Source of the DNA: Falsihalocynthiibacter halioticoli
Lineage (GTDB): Bacteria; Pseudomonadota; Alphaproteobacteria; Rhodobacterales; Rhodobacteraceae
Length of the DNA: 64,000 bases
Assembly: GCF_025802015.1 (NCBI RefSeq)
Contig: NZ_JAOYFC010000001.1
Location: 868,001 to 932,000 of the forward strand
Direction of reading: 5' to 3'
Program-made: the position numbers and the translations under genes
Notes under the pieces: generated by a model
The model's input: only the letters and a program-made list of their open reading frames with translations
Databases searched by the model: none
What the model was told of the DNA's origin: nothing
Shown here: in pieces, positions 17,026-26,842 of the stretch
Position numbering within the stretch: the first letter of the stretch is position 1
How the letters are laid out: every line of letters starts with the position of its first letter

Positions 17026-18032
17026 TGCGCCTCGCGACCTATAACGTCGAGTGGTTCAACTTCCTTTTTGATAAGCAAAACAAACCCTTATTCGACGACG
17101 CCCCGTCCAAGCGGTATCAGACATCACGCGGAGAGCAGCTTGCCGCAATCGGCGCCGTATTTCAGGCGCTTGATGCAGATGCGGTGCTGATTATCGAGGC
17201 GCCGGATACTGCGAAGACCCGCTCTACCGTCACAGCGCTCGAGGCTTTCGCCGCCGATAATAATCTCAGAGCAAACCGCGCGGTTGTGGGCTTTCGCAAT
17301 GAAACGCAGCAGCAAATTGCCTTGCTCTATGATCCGACAATACTCTCTGCGGTTCATGATCCGCAAGGCAGCGCCGCAGACGTACCCAGTTTTGACGGGC
17401 TTTATCACATTGACCTTGATGTGGATGGTGCTGGCGATGCGGTCCGCTTTTCAAAGCCGCCACTTGAGATCGCGCTTGAGACCAGCGAGGGGCGTAAGCT
17501 GCGGCTAATCGGGGTCCATGCGAAATCCAAGGCGCCGTATGGAGCCAAGAACAAGGACGAAGAAACCCGCATTTCCATCGAAAACCGACGGAAGCAATTG
17601 GCCCAATGTATTTGGGTGCGGCAGCGGGTAGAGGGTCATCTGGCAAAGGGCGAGGATGTGGTCGTTCTGGGCGATTTCAACGACGGTCCAGGGCTTGACG
17701 AATACGAACGTTTGTTTGGCCGTTCCGGGGTTGAGATTGTGCTGGGAGAGGAGGGCGAAGATTGCCTTTATGATCCGCATGCACGCATGGGGCAAACGCG
17801 GCGATTTGGCGGGCTTCCAACAACATCGCGGTTCTATATCTCGCGCGAGAAGCGCTTTCTCGGGGCCCTGTTGGATTACATTATGGTGTCGGAAAAGCTG
17901 CGACCGTTGGCACGGAACTGGCGGATTTGGCACCCGTTCGAAGATCCGCAAATCTACAAGACTCCGCTCCTGCGCGAAGCGCTTCTTACGGCGTCTGACC
18001 ACTTTCCCGTCACGTTGGATATCGACATTTAA
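17025..18032 (+). CDS. Endonuclease/exonuclease/phosphatase-family protein
   Basis: A 335-residue EEP-fold phosphoesterase. Motifs are in order: ATYNVEWFNF near the N-terminus, LIIEAPD (metal-binding Glu), LIGVHAKSKAPYG, VVLGDFNDGPG and the terminal SDHFPVTLDI (catalytic Asp-His). The ATG at 17025 shares a base with the stop of the TerB-DnaJ gene; the upstream in-frame GTG at 16995 lies inside that gene. The family includes nucleases, lipid phosphatases and phosphodiesterases, so the substrate cannot be fixed. No signal peptide is present. Confidence 0.86.
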   Translation: MRLATYNVEWFNFLFDKQNKPLFDDAPSKRYQTSRGEQLAAIGAVFQALDADAVLIIEAPDTAKTRSTVTALEAFAADNNLRANRAVVGFRNETQQQIALLYDPTILSAVHDPQGSAADVPSFDGLYHIDLDVDGAGDAVRFSKPPLEIALETSEGRKLRLIGVHAKSKAPYGAKNKDEETRISIENRRKQLAQCIWVRQRVEGHLAKGEDVVVLGDFNDGPGLDEYERLFGRSGVEIVLGEEGEDCLYDPHARMGQTRRFGGLPTTSRFYISREKRFLGALLDYIMVSEKLRPLARNWRIWHPFEDPQIYKTPLLREALLTASDHFPVTLDIDI

Positions 18033-18068
18033 CTTCTAGAATCGTGCCGATTTTGTTAGGTGTTGGCT

Positions 18069-18392
18069 ATGAAACGCTTTGCTCTTGCCCTTGTTTCTTC
18101 TGTTTGCGTGGCGCTTGCTGCGCCTGTTGCTATGGCGCAGGACGAGCAGATGGAAGAGGGCGCTGACCTTGTTGAACGCGGCATGCGGCTGTTGTTTGAG
18201 GGGTTAATGGAAGAGATCAAGCCTAACCTCAACGAGATGATGGATTTGGGCGAAGAGATCGCGCCGAAGGTTCAAGCGCTGATTGACCTGATGGGAAATG
18301 CCGAAAATTACGAAGCGCCCGAAATCCTGCCCAATGGCGATATCCTGATCCGTAAGAAGCGCGATTTGAAAGAGGGCGAGATTGAGCTTTAG
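18069..18392 (+). CDS. Hypothetical exported protein
   Basis: A 107-residue protein with a good signal peptide (MKRFALALVSSVCVALAAPVAMA, cleavage before QDEQ). A mature acidic helical region, EEGADLVERGMRLLFEGLMEEIKPNLNEMM, follows. The ATG at 18069 is preferred to the in-frame GTG at 18060 because it gives the canonical Lys-Arg signal start. Homologous genes in the Rhodobacteraceae are of unknown function. It ends four bases inside the convergent ppx gene. Confidence 0.78.
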   Translation: MKRFALALVSSVCVALAAPVAMAQDEQMEEGADLVERGMRLLFEGLMEEIKPNLNEMMDLGEEIAPKVQALIDLMGNAENYEAPEILPNGDILIRKKRDLKEGEIEL

Positions 18393-19951
18393 CTGCTCAT
18401 CAAGTTCTTCTTTCCGCCTTTGATTTTCACCACGGTCTCTGCGTTTAGCGATGCCGCGAGGGATTTGAAACGGGCCTCTGCTACCTCTCCGAATAGGTCG
18501 CGCGCCGGTTTGGCGAGCCGAAGTTCAAGGACGCGTTTCTTGGAATAAAACTTGAGGCTGGCCATCGTATCCGGCGACTTCACAGAGAACATGGCGCCAA
18601 ATCGCATTGCCTTTCCGAGGATTTCGGCCTGTAAGATTTGTTTTTCCGTCAGCATGTCGAACAGAGGCTCAAAACGCGAACCAGATCGTGAATTCTTGTA
18701 GCGGTGAAGCAGGGCGACGCCGAGGAAAACGCGCTCGCGATGTTTCAATCCGCCGAGGTTTGCGCGCGTAGCGTTATCAAAACAAACTTCCGCGCGGAAA
18801 TCAGGGTGCGCGCGCCAGCTTACGTCGTGGAGCAAACAGGCTGCCTTCACGAGACGTAAGTCTTCTTCCTTAGCAGAGCTAAAGAGCGGCAGGACAAACT
18901 CGTAAAGCCCTTTGCCAAACCCGGGGAGCCGCGCATCCTTGGCTTCGGCAAAACGGCAGGCTTCGATCAACGGGTCGCGGTGGCGGAGGCGCTCTGGCAT
19001 TTGCTCATAGAGCATACCCTCGCGGATTCCGTAGCTCGAAATCGCGATTTCTTTGGGTTTGAACGTCCGCAGTAGCTGCTTCAGAACAAGACATGCCAAC
19101 GGCACAAGCGACATCCGAGCCTCGGAGGTTCCGGTGCGGGCGCGCAACTCTTCAAGGTCGTTCTCGGCGATCCACTTTGCCGTGTTGAGAACAGATTTCG
19201 GCGTCATCCTGTATTCGTGCAATACTGTGAGCGGATAGCCCCGCCGCTCCATATCAAGCCGCGCAATCGCCCGCCAAGAGCCGCCGACGAGGAACAGGCG
19301 CTTGTCGGTGCTGGGCATTTCTTTGTGAAGCCCCTCGATCACCTCTTTGATATGCGCGGTGCGGGCTTTCTTGGTTTTGATCGCCTTGAGTTTGAGCGGG
19401 CCGAGGCCAGAGGTCACGCAGTGGCCGACCTTGCCGCCTGATAGCTCTGCCAACTCCATCGAAGAGCCGCCGATATCGCAGACCAGCCCCTTTGCACCCG
19501 GCCAGCCGAGCAGAACGCCCTGTGCGGAAAGCCGTGCTTCTTCTTCGCCGTCGATAACAAATAGGCGGAGGCCAGTCTCCCGAGCTATCTCCTCCCGAAA
19601 CTCGGGTCCGTCCTCCGCCTCTCGCACCGCGGCCGTGGCGACGGCTGTAAGCGGCGCGATGTTCATCCCCGCGGCCAAGAGCTGAAAGCGCTTGATCGCC
19701 GCGAGAGCACGCTTGCGCCCTTCGGGGTTCAGGCGGCCCGTTTCTCCAAGGCCAGCCCCAAGGGCACACATGATCTTCTCATTATAAAAATAAGCCGGAC
19801 TACGGGCGGCACCGTCAAAAATAACGAGACGGACAGAGTTTGAACCCACATCCACAACCCCGACACGCCCAAGAGCGCGTGATGCGGGATCGTTGAAAAG
19901 CGGTCGTCCGAATGGGCCCCAGATACTTTCGGCCAGATCGGCGTCGCTCAT
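18389..19951 (-). CDS. ppx: Ppx/GppA-family exopolyphosphatase
   Basis: A 520-residue phosphatase of the actin-like ATPase fold. The phosphate-binding motif DVGSNSVRLVIFD is near residue 34, VATAAVREAEDG follows, and the second phosphate loop is CDIGGSSMELAE. A C-terminal HD-like helical domain completes the long form. It releases phosphate from the ends of polyphosphate and/or hydrolyses pppGpp. The ATG at 19951 follows AAGGAGA; the frame is open to 19990. It lies 51 bp behind ppk1 in the same direction, so the two form a polyphosphate operon. Confidence 0.92.
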   Translation of the reverse strand: MSDADLAESIWGPFGRPLFNDPASRALGRVGVVDVGSNSVRLVIFDGAARSPAYFYNEKIMCALGAGLGETGRLNPEGRKRALAAIKRFQLLAAGMNIAPLTAVATAAVREAEDGPEFREEIARETGLRLFVIDGEEEARLSAQGVLLGWPGAKGLVCDIGGSSMELAELSGGKVGHCVTSGLGPLKLKAIKTKKARTAHIKEVIEGLHKEMPSTDKRLFLVGGSWRAIARLDMERRGYPLTVLHEYRMTPKSVLNTAKWIAENDLEELRARTGTSEARMSLVPLACLVLKQLLRTFKPKEIAISSYGIREGMLYEQMPERLRHRDPLIEACRFAEAKDARLPGFGKGLYEFVLPLFSSAKEEDLRLVKAACLLHDVSWRAHPDFRAEVCFDNATRANLGGLKHRERVFLGVALLHRYKNSRSGSRFEPLFDMLTEKQILQAEILGKAMRFGAMFSVKSPDTMASLKFYSKKRVLELRLAKPARDLFGEVAEARFKSLAASLNAETVVKIKGGKKNLMSS

Positions 19952-20002
19952 GCCTGTCTCCTTCAATTCAGAACGAACTTTGCCGTGCAAAGCACGCGTC
20001 TG

Positions 20003-22177
20003 TCAATCTTTGGAATGCGCCAATTCAGGAACATCTGCTGCGCCGGCCTTGCCGCGGCCAGAAAGCGAGGGGTTTTCCATGAAGAACCTGTGGCAATTGA
20101 ACACAAAGTCGTCCTCGCGCGCTTCGGGGCGCTTGTATGTCCCGTCTGGCGAGAGAATCCAGCTTTGGGCGCAGTCAGCCATATTGGCGGCCATGATCTG
20201 GCTGGTGATCTGGGCTTTCACCGTTGGGTTGGTGATTTTGACCAATGTTTCCACGCGGCGGTTCAGGTTTCGGCCCATCCAGTCGGCGGATGAAATATAG
20301 ACCGAGGCTTTTTTATTGGGCAGGGCGTGCCCATTGCCAAAGCAAACGATGCGCGAATGCTCGAGGAACCGCCCAACGATGGACTTTACGCGGATGTTTT
20401 CCGATAGACCCTTGATGCCTGGCCGCAATCCGCAAATGCCGCGCACCACGAGGTTGATCTTCACCCCAGCCTGACTGGCGGCATAAAGCGCGTCGATGAC
20501 ATCGGGTTCAACCAACGCATTCATTTTCGCCCAGATTTCGGCGGGCTTGCCTGCGTTGGCAAATTCGGCCTCGCGGGCGATATTCTCAATCAGTGTCGAT
20601 TTGAGAGTGAGCGGAGAGATAGAGAGGTTTTCAAGCCCTTCTGGCTGCGCATACCCCGAGAGGTAATTGAACACTTTGGTTGCATCACTTCCAAGCGCAC
20701 GGTCGCAGGTAAAGAACGACAGGTCGGTGTAAATTCGTGCGGTGATCGGGTGATAGTTACCGGTGCCATAGTGGGTGTAGGTCACGAGTTGATCACCCTC
20801 GCGGCGCACGACGGTCGAGATTTTGGCATGGGTTTTATAATTGATAAACCCGTACACAACATGAGCGCCCGCGCGTTCAAGGTGTCGCGACTGGCGAATG
20901 TTGGCGGCCTCATCAAAGCGGGCTTTGAGCTCGACCAGCGCGGTGACGGATTTGCCCATTTCCGCTGCTTCGCAGAGCGCCGATACAATCGGGGACTCGC
21001 GGCTTGTACGGTAGAGCGTTTGCTTGATCGCCACCACATCAGGGTCGCGCGCGGCCTGATCAAGGAACCGCACCACCATGTCGAAGGTTTCGTAAGGATG
21101 GTGCAGCAGCATGTCTTTCTGGCGGATCGCGGCGAACATATCGCCGTCGTGGTCCTGAACCCGTTCGGGCACACGCGATGTGAAGCTGGGCCAGAGCAGG
21201 TCTCGGCGATCGTCAATCACGAGTTCCTTAAGGTCGGAAACACCGAGCAAACCTTTTATTTCAACAACTTCTTCGTCGGTGACGTGAAGCTCGTCCATAA
21301 TCAGGCTGCGGAGGGATTTGGGGGCGTCGGCGGAAATCTTGAGCCGCACCACTTCGCCACGGCGGCGGCGTTTGAGCGCCACCTCGAATTCGCGCACGAG
21401 GTCTTCGGCTTCGTCCTCGACCTCGAGATCGCTGTCGCGCAAAACGCGGAAGGCACAGCTTCCTTTGGCTTTGTACCCGGGGAAGAGGCTGTCGAGATGT
21501 AGAAGCAAGAGTTCTTCGAGTGGGAGGAACCGATGGGTGCCTTCGTTGCTTGGCAGGGGCACGAAACGGTCGATCTGGTGTGGGATCGGCAAGAGTGCGC
21601 ACAGCTGTTTCTTACTTGATTTGCCCTCAAGTTGCAGCGCCAGCGAGAAGCCTGTGTTCGGGATGAACGGGAAGGGGTGCGCCGGATCAATCGCAAGTGG
21701 CGAGAGGACGGGGAACACCTGAGTGAGGAAAAAGCTTTTGAGGAACTTTTTGTCTTCGCTCGAAAGCGCATCGCCTGTCAGGAGTGTTATTCCTTCGGCA
21801 TCCATTTCTTTGGCGAGTTGATCCCATGTTTCCTGTTGCCGCTCAAGAAGCGCGCGGGCGTCGCGGTGGATCAAGACCAATTGTTCGGCGGGTGTCAGGC
21901 CATCGGCGGCGGGGGTTGTGTTACCCGCTTGTGCAAGTTCACGCAGGCCCGCTACACGGACGGTATAAAACTCATCGAGGTTGGTCGCAGAAATAGACAA
22001 GAACCGCAGGCGCTCCAAAAGCGGCACACGCGGGTTTGTGGCCTCTTCCAGCACGCGCCAATTAAAGGCCAGCCACGAAATCTCGCGGTTGAAGAAGCGT
22101 TTGGGGCCAGCAAACTCCTGTGGATCAAGTTCCTCAGGAGTGGCAAAGGGGGCGGTAAGGAAGTCTGTTTCAAACAT
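20003..22177 (-). CDS. ppk1: Polyphosphate kinase 1
   Basis: A 724-residue PPK1, normal length, that builds polyphosphate from ATP. The N-terminal domain contains FFNREISWLAFNWRVLEEA and FLSISATNLDEFYTVRVAGL. The catalytic C-terminal part has NYKTHAKISTVVRRE and HYGTGNYHPITARIYTD (about residues 469-485). SSADWMGRNLNRRVE near the end is also typical. It is cytosolic or membrane-associated. It is followed by ppx and preceded by the hda gene; a second kinase, PPK2, is encoded about 10 kb away. Confidence 0.96.
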   Translation of the reverse strand: MFETDFLTAPFATPEELDPQEFAGPKRFFNREISWLAFNWRVLEEATNPRVPLLERLRFLSISATNLDEFYTVRVAGLRELAQAGNTTPAADGLTPAEQLVLIHRDARALLERQQETWDQLAKEMDAEGITLLTGDALSSEDKKFLKSFFLTQVFPVLSPLAIDPAHPFPFIPNTGFSLALQLEGKSSKKQLCALLPIPHQIDRFVPLPSNEGTHRFLPLEELLLLHLDSLFPGYKAKGSCAFRVLRDSDLEVEDEAEDLVREFEVALKRRRRGEVVRLKISADAPKSLRSLIMDELHVTDEEVVEIKGLLGVSDLKELVIDDRRDLLWPSFTSRVPERVQDHDGDMFAAIRQKDMLLHHPYETFDMVVRFLDQAARDPDVVAIKQTLYRTSRESPIVSALCEAAEMGKSVTALVELKARFDEAANIRQSRHLERAGAHVVYGFINYKTHAKISTVVRREGDQLVTYTHYGTGNYHPITARIYTDLSFFTCDRALGSDATKVFNYLSGYAQPEGLENLSISPLTLKSTLIENIAREAEFANAGKPAEIWAKMNALVEPDVIDALYAASQAGVKINLVVRGICGLRPGIKGLSENIRVKSIVGRFLEHSRIVCFGNGHALPNKKASVYISSADWMGRNLNRRVETLVKITNPTVKAQITSQIMAANMADCAQSWILSPDGTYKRPEAREDDFVFNCHRFFMENPSLSGRGKAGAADVPELAHSKD

Positions 22178-22225
22178 AAGGGCGGCATAATCTACGATTG
22201 TAAAACTAAGGTGAAACTATGCGCC

Positions 22226-22903
22226 TTAGGAGGGGGAATTGTCCAGAGCGTCCAACACCTTGGCGGCCAACACGCGGGTTACGGCGCGACCTTCGGCCAA
22301 TGCGGTCTGATCCAGAGCGCGTGAAACTTGCCCCATAACGCCGAGCGAGCGGGGCGCGCGCTTGATGACATAGTTCACGACTTCGGGTGCAATCGAGATT
22401 TGGCGGTCGTTGAAATGCTTGACCAAGACACCCGCCAAAAGCGCGTCGTCAGGCGCTTCGATGCGGGTAACGGCGGTAGCTTCAAGGCGGCTGCGCAAGT
22501 CAGGCAGGGTTAGGGGCCAGCGGCTCGGAGCGGTTTGACCAGTAAGAAGGAGAGGTTGCCCATTGGCCGCAAGCTGGTTGTGAAGGTGAAAGAGCGGCTC
22601 TTGAGCTTCTGGCGGCAACATATCAGCGCCATCTATGGCCACAGGGCCGGTGGCCAGCGCATCGATATCAGCGGTTGGCAGCGCATCGGGCGCGAGTACG
22701 GTTGCGCCACAGTCTTCGGCCCAGACGTGGCAAAGGTGGGTTTTCCCTGCGCCTTCGTCACCGACAAGCACCATCTTTCCAAGAGGCCATGCGGCCCAAT
22801 CGGCGAGGGTGGCCACGGCCACGGAATTGGACGGGGCAACAAGAAAATCGTCGCGGCCAAGTGCAGCGCGCACCGGCAATTCAAATGCAAGCTGTTGGGG
22901 CAT
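22226..22903 (-). CDS. hda: DnaA-like AAA+ protein, Hda/HdaA type
   Basis: A 225-residue protein matching the AAA+ core of DnaA but lacking the C-terminal DNA-binding domain. The Walker A loop is GDEGAGKTHLCHVWA (about residue 48) and the C-terminal lid region contains RALDQTALAEG. The N-terminus QLAFELPVRAALGRDDFLVAP resembles the clamp-binding end of Hda. Hda with the loaded beta clamp promotes ATP hydrolysis on DnaA and so prevents re-initiation. The start shares one base with the stop of the preceding PerM gene. Confidence 0.87.
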   Translation of the reverse strand: MPQQLAFELPVRAALGRDDFLVAPSNSVAVATLADWAAWPLGKMVLVGDEGAGKTHLCHVWAEDCGATVLAPDALPTADIDALATGPVAIDGADMLPPEAQEPLFHLHNQLAANGQPLLLTGQTAPSRWPLTLPDLRSRLEATAVTRIEAPDDALLAGVLVKHFNDRQISIAPEVVNYVIKRAPRSLGVMGQVSRALDQTALAEGRAVTRVLAAKVLDALDNSPS

Positions 22904-23994
22904 TAAAGTTCGTCTTGATCCAGATTTTCAGGCGTTTCTTCGGGGTCCAGCCCCTGATAAAGGCGGCCATTGATGTATTTGTCGATTGCAAAGCGGGCCA
23001 CAACGCCAAGCGCCGCAGCAACCGGAACCGCAACAAGCATTCCGATAAATCCAAAGATAGACCCAAAAGCAGACAGCGCAAAGATGAGCCATACCGGATG
23101 CAGGCCAACGGAAGAGCCAACGAGTTTGGGCGTCAGAACATTCCCTTCGACCACTTGCCCGACCACAAAGATCACAACGACAGCGATAAGCGACCCCCAC
23201 TCGCCCCAGAACTGGAACAGCGCAAGCCCGATGGCCAGCGCTCCGCCGACAAGCGCGCCGACATAGGGGATAAACGTCAGAATTCCGGCCACGAAGCCAG
23301 CGACTAGTCCAAAATTAAGCCCGACAATCATAAGCGCGACCGCGTAGTAGGTGCCGAGGATCAGACAAACAGTGCCTTGCCCGCGCACAAAACTGGCGAG
23401 TGTGCTGTCGATGTCAGAGGCAAGTTTGCGAATGACGGGCGCGTGGTCTCGCGGCAAGAGGGCGTCGATCTTGGCGACCATATTGTCCCAATCAAGCAGC
23501 AGGTAAAAGGCAACCACAGGAACGAGCACCAGCAAAACAAAGACATTCACCAGCGACATCGCCGAGGTGAACGCCCCTTCGAGCAGCTCGCCCCCTTTGG
23601 ATTTTAGCGTGTCGCCAACCGCAAGTAGGGATTTGTGAATCGTGCTGTCCGCAACAAGCAGATCAGGAAAGCGGTTGGTAATAAAGTCGCGCAGCTTACC
23701 GAAATATTCCGGCATCTGGCTTGCCATATCGCTGCCTTGCCGCACCAGCGTCGGGATAATCAGAAGCGATATCACGATGAAAGCGATGATCGCCGTGATC
23801 GTGATGAGCGCCGTGGCCAAGGCGCGCGAGCAGCCCATACGCTCCAGACGGTCAGCCACAGGATCAAGGAAATAGGCCACAGCGCCGCCAAGCACAAACG
23901 GGAGTAGCACATCGCCCAGATACCAAAGCGTGACCATGAATACGGCGGTTGCGATCAGCCAGTATTTCGCTTGCGTCTGAACGGGTAAGGCCAT
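22903..23994 (-). CDS. AI-2E/PerM-family transporter-like membrane protein
   Basis: A 363-residue integral membrane protein of the AI-2E (TqsA/YdiK/PerM) family with about eight hydrophobic segments. GGAVAYFLDPVADRLERMG occurs in the N-terminal part. The conserved C-terminal block is FIPYVGALVGGALAIGLALFQF followed by LTPKLVGSSVGLHPVWLIFAL. Members export small molecules or act as Na+/H+ antiporters; the substrate here is unknown. It is translationally linked to hda (TAATG). The pair is widespread in alphaproteobacteria. Confidence 0.88.
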   Translation of the reverse strand: MALPVQTQAKYWLIATAVFMVTLWYLGDVLLPFVLGGAVAYFLDPVADRLERMGCSRALATALITITAIIAFIVISLLIIPTLVRQGSDMASQMPEYFGKLRDFITNRFPDLLVADSTIHKSLLAVGDTLKSKGGELLEGAFTSAMSLVNVFVLLVLVPVVAFYLLLDWDNMVAKIDALLPRDHAPVIRKLASDIDSTLASFVRGQGTVCLILGTYYAVALMIVGLNFGLVAGFVAGILTFIPYVGALVGGALAIGLALFQFWGEWGSLIAVVVIFVVGQVVEGNVLTPKLVGSSVGLHPVWLIFALSAFGSIFGFIGMLVAVPVAAALGVVARFAIDKYINGRLYQGLDPEETPENLDQDEL

Positions 23995-24152
23995 GGCTGA
24001 TTTCCTTTGTTGTCACCGTTGGAACGGGCGTTGATTACCCTTGTGTGGCGTAAAGCCACGTTGATTTCAACCCGAACAGCCGCGCCTTGAATGCCTAACG
24101 CTTTTGCCATAGAGCAAGGGAAACACGTCAATTGCCACAAAGGGCCCCTGTC

Positions 24153-25490
24153 ATGCGTCTTTCCCGTTACTTCATGCCGGTTCTCAAAGAGACCCCAGCC
24201 GATGCCCAGATTGTGAGCCATCGCTACATGCTGCGCGCGGGGATGATCAAACAAACCGCTGCGGGGATTTACAGCTGGCTGCCGCTTGGCCTCAAAGTTC
24301 TGCGCAACATCGAGCGGATCGTGAACGAAGAGCAGGAACGCGCGGGTCACGTGCCGATTTTGATGAGCACCATTCAGCCTGCCGATCTGTGGCGTGAAAG
24401 TGGTCGCTATGACGACTACGGCGAAGAAATGCTGCGTGTTCGTGACCGCCATGACCGCGATATGCTTTACGGTCCCACCAACGAGGAAGCAGTGACGGAT
24501 ATTTTCCGCGCGCACGTCAACAGCTACAAAGACTTGCCGCTGACCCTTTACCAAATCCAGTGGAAATTCCGCGACGAGATCCGCCCGCGTTTTGGCGTGA
24601 TGCGGGGCCGCGAATTCTTTATGAAAGACGGTTATAACTTCGACCTCACCAAAGAGGACGCGCTGCACGCCTATAACCGCCATTTGGTCAGCTACCTGCG
24701 CACCTATGAGCGCATGGGCCTTAAGGCGATCCCGATGCGCGCGGATGGTGGCCCGATTGGTGGCGATTACACCCATGAATTCCTTGTGCTGGCCGAAACC
24801 GGCGAGAGCGAAGTGTTCTATGACGCCGAAGTGACAGACCTGACATTTGGCGACCGTGAGGTTGATTACGACAGCGTCGAGGAATGTGAAGCTGTGCTGA
24901 AAGAATTCACTAGCCGTTATGCTCGCACCGACGAAACTCACGACGAAGCGCTGTTCAACGAAATCCCCGAAGAACGCCGCCGCTCGGCTCGTGGCATCGA
25001 AGTTGGTCAGATTTTCTACTTCGGCACCAAATATTCCGAAAGCATGGGCGCGACAGTTGTGAACGCTGATCAGGAACAAGTTCCGGTTCACATGGGCAGC
25101 CATGGCATCGGTGTAAGCCGCCTTCTTGGTGCGATCATCGAAGCGAGCCATGACGACAAAGGCATTATCTGGCCCGAAGGTGTCACGCCTTTCCACGTCG
25201 GAATCGTCAACCTCAAGCAGGGTGATGACGAAGCCGATGCCGCATGTGATGCACTTTACAAAGCCTTTGTGTCTGCAGGGCTTGAGCCACTTTACGACGA
25301 CCGCAAAGAACGCGCTGGCGGTAAATTCGCGACGATGGACCTCATTGGTCTGCCGTGGCGGATCACGGTCGGACCGCGCGGCCTTAAGAACGGTGTTGTC
25401 GAGTTGACCAGCCGCAAAACTGGCGAAAGCGTTGAGGTTGCGCCCGAAGAGGCCGTGGCGAAAGTTAAGGCAATCTACGAGGCGCTATAA
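24153..25490 (+). CDS. proS: Prolyl-tRNA synthetase, short alphaproteobacterial form
   Basis: A 445-residue class II synthetase. It lacks the large editing (INS) insertion, as usual in alphaproteobacteria, hence the length. The N-terminus MRLSRYFMPVLKETPADAQIVSHRYMLRAGMIKQTAAGIY is canonical in order. Motif 2 is KFRDEIRPRFGVMRGREFFMKDGY and motif 3 is GSHGIGVSRLLGAIIE; the anticodon domain starts near residue 350. The start is ATG 24153, not the in-frame TTG 24132, because family members begin at this Met. It charges tRNA-Pro in the cytosol. lolC follows after about 65 bp. Confidence 0.95.
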   Translation: MRLSRYFMPVLKETPADAQIVSHRYMLRAGMIKQTAAGIYSWLPLGLKVLRNIERIVNEEQERAGHVPILMSTIQPADLWRESGRYDDYGEEMLRVRDRHDRDMLYGPTNEEAVTDIFRAHVNSYKDLPLTLYQIQWKFRDEIRPRFGVMRGREFFMKDGYNFDLTKEDALHAYNRHLVSYLRTYERMGLKAIPMRADGGPIGGDYTHEFLVLAETGESEVFYDAEVTDLTFGDREVDYDSVEECEAVLKEFTSRYARTDETHDEALFNEIPEERRRSARGIEVGQIFYFGTKYSESMGATVVNADQEQVPVHMGSHGIGVSRLLGAIIEASHDDKGIIWPEGVTPFHVGIVNLKQGDDEADAACDALYKAFVSAGLEPLYDDRKERAGGKFATMDLIGLPWRITVGPRGLKNGVVELTSRKTGESVEVAPEEAVAKVKAIYEAL

Positions 25491-25555
25491 CGGCGCCTCT
25501 TGACCACCTCACCGCCACCTGCGCAGAGTTGCGCAAACAGATGCAGGAGCCAGAA

Positions 25556-26842
25556 GTGGTAAACCAAACCGCCCCGTTTTCGCGTTTCGAGTGGTTGATT
25601 GCGTGGCGATATTTGCGCGCCCGTCGTGCCGATGGTGGCGTGTCGGTCATGACGTGGATCAGCCTCATTGGCATCATGCTCGCCGTTGCGGCATTGATTA
25701 TTACGCTTGCCGTGCGCGCGGGCTTCCGTGCGGAATTTGTCGATACGATCCTTGGCGCCAATGCCCATGTCACGATCTATAACTCCGCGGCACTCAATGA
25801 AGGTGGCCAACCCAGCCGCGTGATCGAGGATTACACCGAACGCGCCGAAGCCATCCGGCAGGTGCCCGGCGTTATCCGAGTGGCCCCTTTGGTCAAAGGG
25901 CAAGTCATGACAAACCACGGCCAGCAAAACGCCTTTGCGCAGGTGTTCGGCATTGCGCGTGACGACCTTGCCGCCATCCCCCGCATCGCCAATCCAGAGA
26001 CAGCCGATGGCGATCTGGCCGATTTCGATCGCGGCATTGCTGTGGGTCGAGAAGTGGCGCGGACGCTTGGCGTTGGCCTTGGCGATACGATCAAACTGAT
26101 CTCGCCGAACGGGGCCAAAACTGCCTTCGGCACCAGCCCCCGTGTGAATGCCTATGAAGTCACTTATATCTTCACGGCAGGGCGCTATGACATTGATAAC
26201 ACACGCATTTACATGCCCTTCACAGAGGCGCAAAGCTATTTCAATCGCGAAGGCGTAGCTGACGAGTTGGAAGTCATGGTGGCCGAGCCAGAGAGCGTTC
26301 GGGACCTGACTATTCCTCTGCTGGAAGCAGGGGGCGACCGCACAATGATCTGGACATGGCAGGACGCGTCAGGCGGTTTCCTGCGGGCGTTGGAGATCGA
26401 GGATAACGTGATGTTCGTGCTGATGTCGGTGCTGGTTCTGGTGGCCAGCCTGAACATCATTTCAGGGCTTGTTATGTTGGTGAAAAACAAGGGCCGAGAC
26501 ATTGGAATCCTGCGCACGATGGGCCTGACCGAAGGCGCGGTGATGCGGGTATTCTTCATTTGTGGCGCGCTCGTTGGGGTGATCGGGACGATCTTCGGCG
26601 TGATCGCGGGCTGCCTCTTTGCAATCTATTTCGACCAGATCTTGGCCATCGTAAATGGCGCGTCTGGCGGTGATGTTTGGGATGCGTCCGTGCGCGGAAT
26701 TTACAAGCTTCCGGCCAAGCTGGAATTGTCGGATGTACTTGTTTCTGTTGCACTTTCTCTGTTCCTGTCCTTCGTCGTAACGATCTTTCCGGCGCGGCGA
26801 GCGGCGCGTATGAACCCTGTGGAGGCGCTGCGCTATGAGTGA
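25556..26842 (+). CDS. lolC: Lipoprotein-releasing ABC transporter, permease (LolC/LolE)
   Basis: A protein of about 428 residues in the LolC/E family. One N-terminal membrane helix follows FEWLIAWRYLRARRADGG and TWISLIGIMLAVAAL, then a large periplasmic MacB-like domain, and three C-terminal helices ending in FPARRAARMNPVEALRYE. With LolD it extracts lipoproteins from the inner membrane and hands them to LolA. GTG 25556 is chosen because AGGAG (25545-25549) is six bases upstream and the product starts MVNQTAPFSRFEW; ATG 25541 is the alternative. It overlaps lolD by eight bases. Confidence 0.92.
   Translation: MVNQTAPFSRFEWLIAWRYLRARRADGGVSVMTWISLIGIMLAVAALIITLAVRAGFRAEFVDTILGANAHVTIYNSAALNEGGQPSRVIEDYTERAEAIRQVPGVIRVAPLVKGQVMTNHGQQNAFAQVFGIARDDLAAIPRIANPETADGDLADFDRGIAVGREVARTLGVGLGDTIKLISPNGAKTAFGTSPRVNAYEVTYIFTAGRYDIDNTRIYMPFTEAQSYFNREGVADELEVMVAEPESVRDLTIPLLEAGGDRTMIWTWQDASGGFLRALEIEDNVMFVLMSVLVLVASLNIISGLVMLVKNKGRDIGILRTMGLTEGAVMRVFFICGALVGVIGTIFGVIAGCLFAIYFDQILAIVNGASGGDVWDASVRGIYKLPAKLELSDVLVSVALSLFLSFVVTIFPARRAARMNPVEALRYE

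Noticed and set aside
23955..25196. 413-codon frame antisense to proS
   Set aside because: An antisense shadow of a clearly identified synthetase gene.
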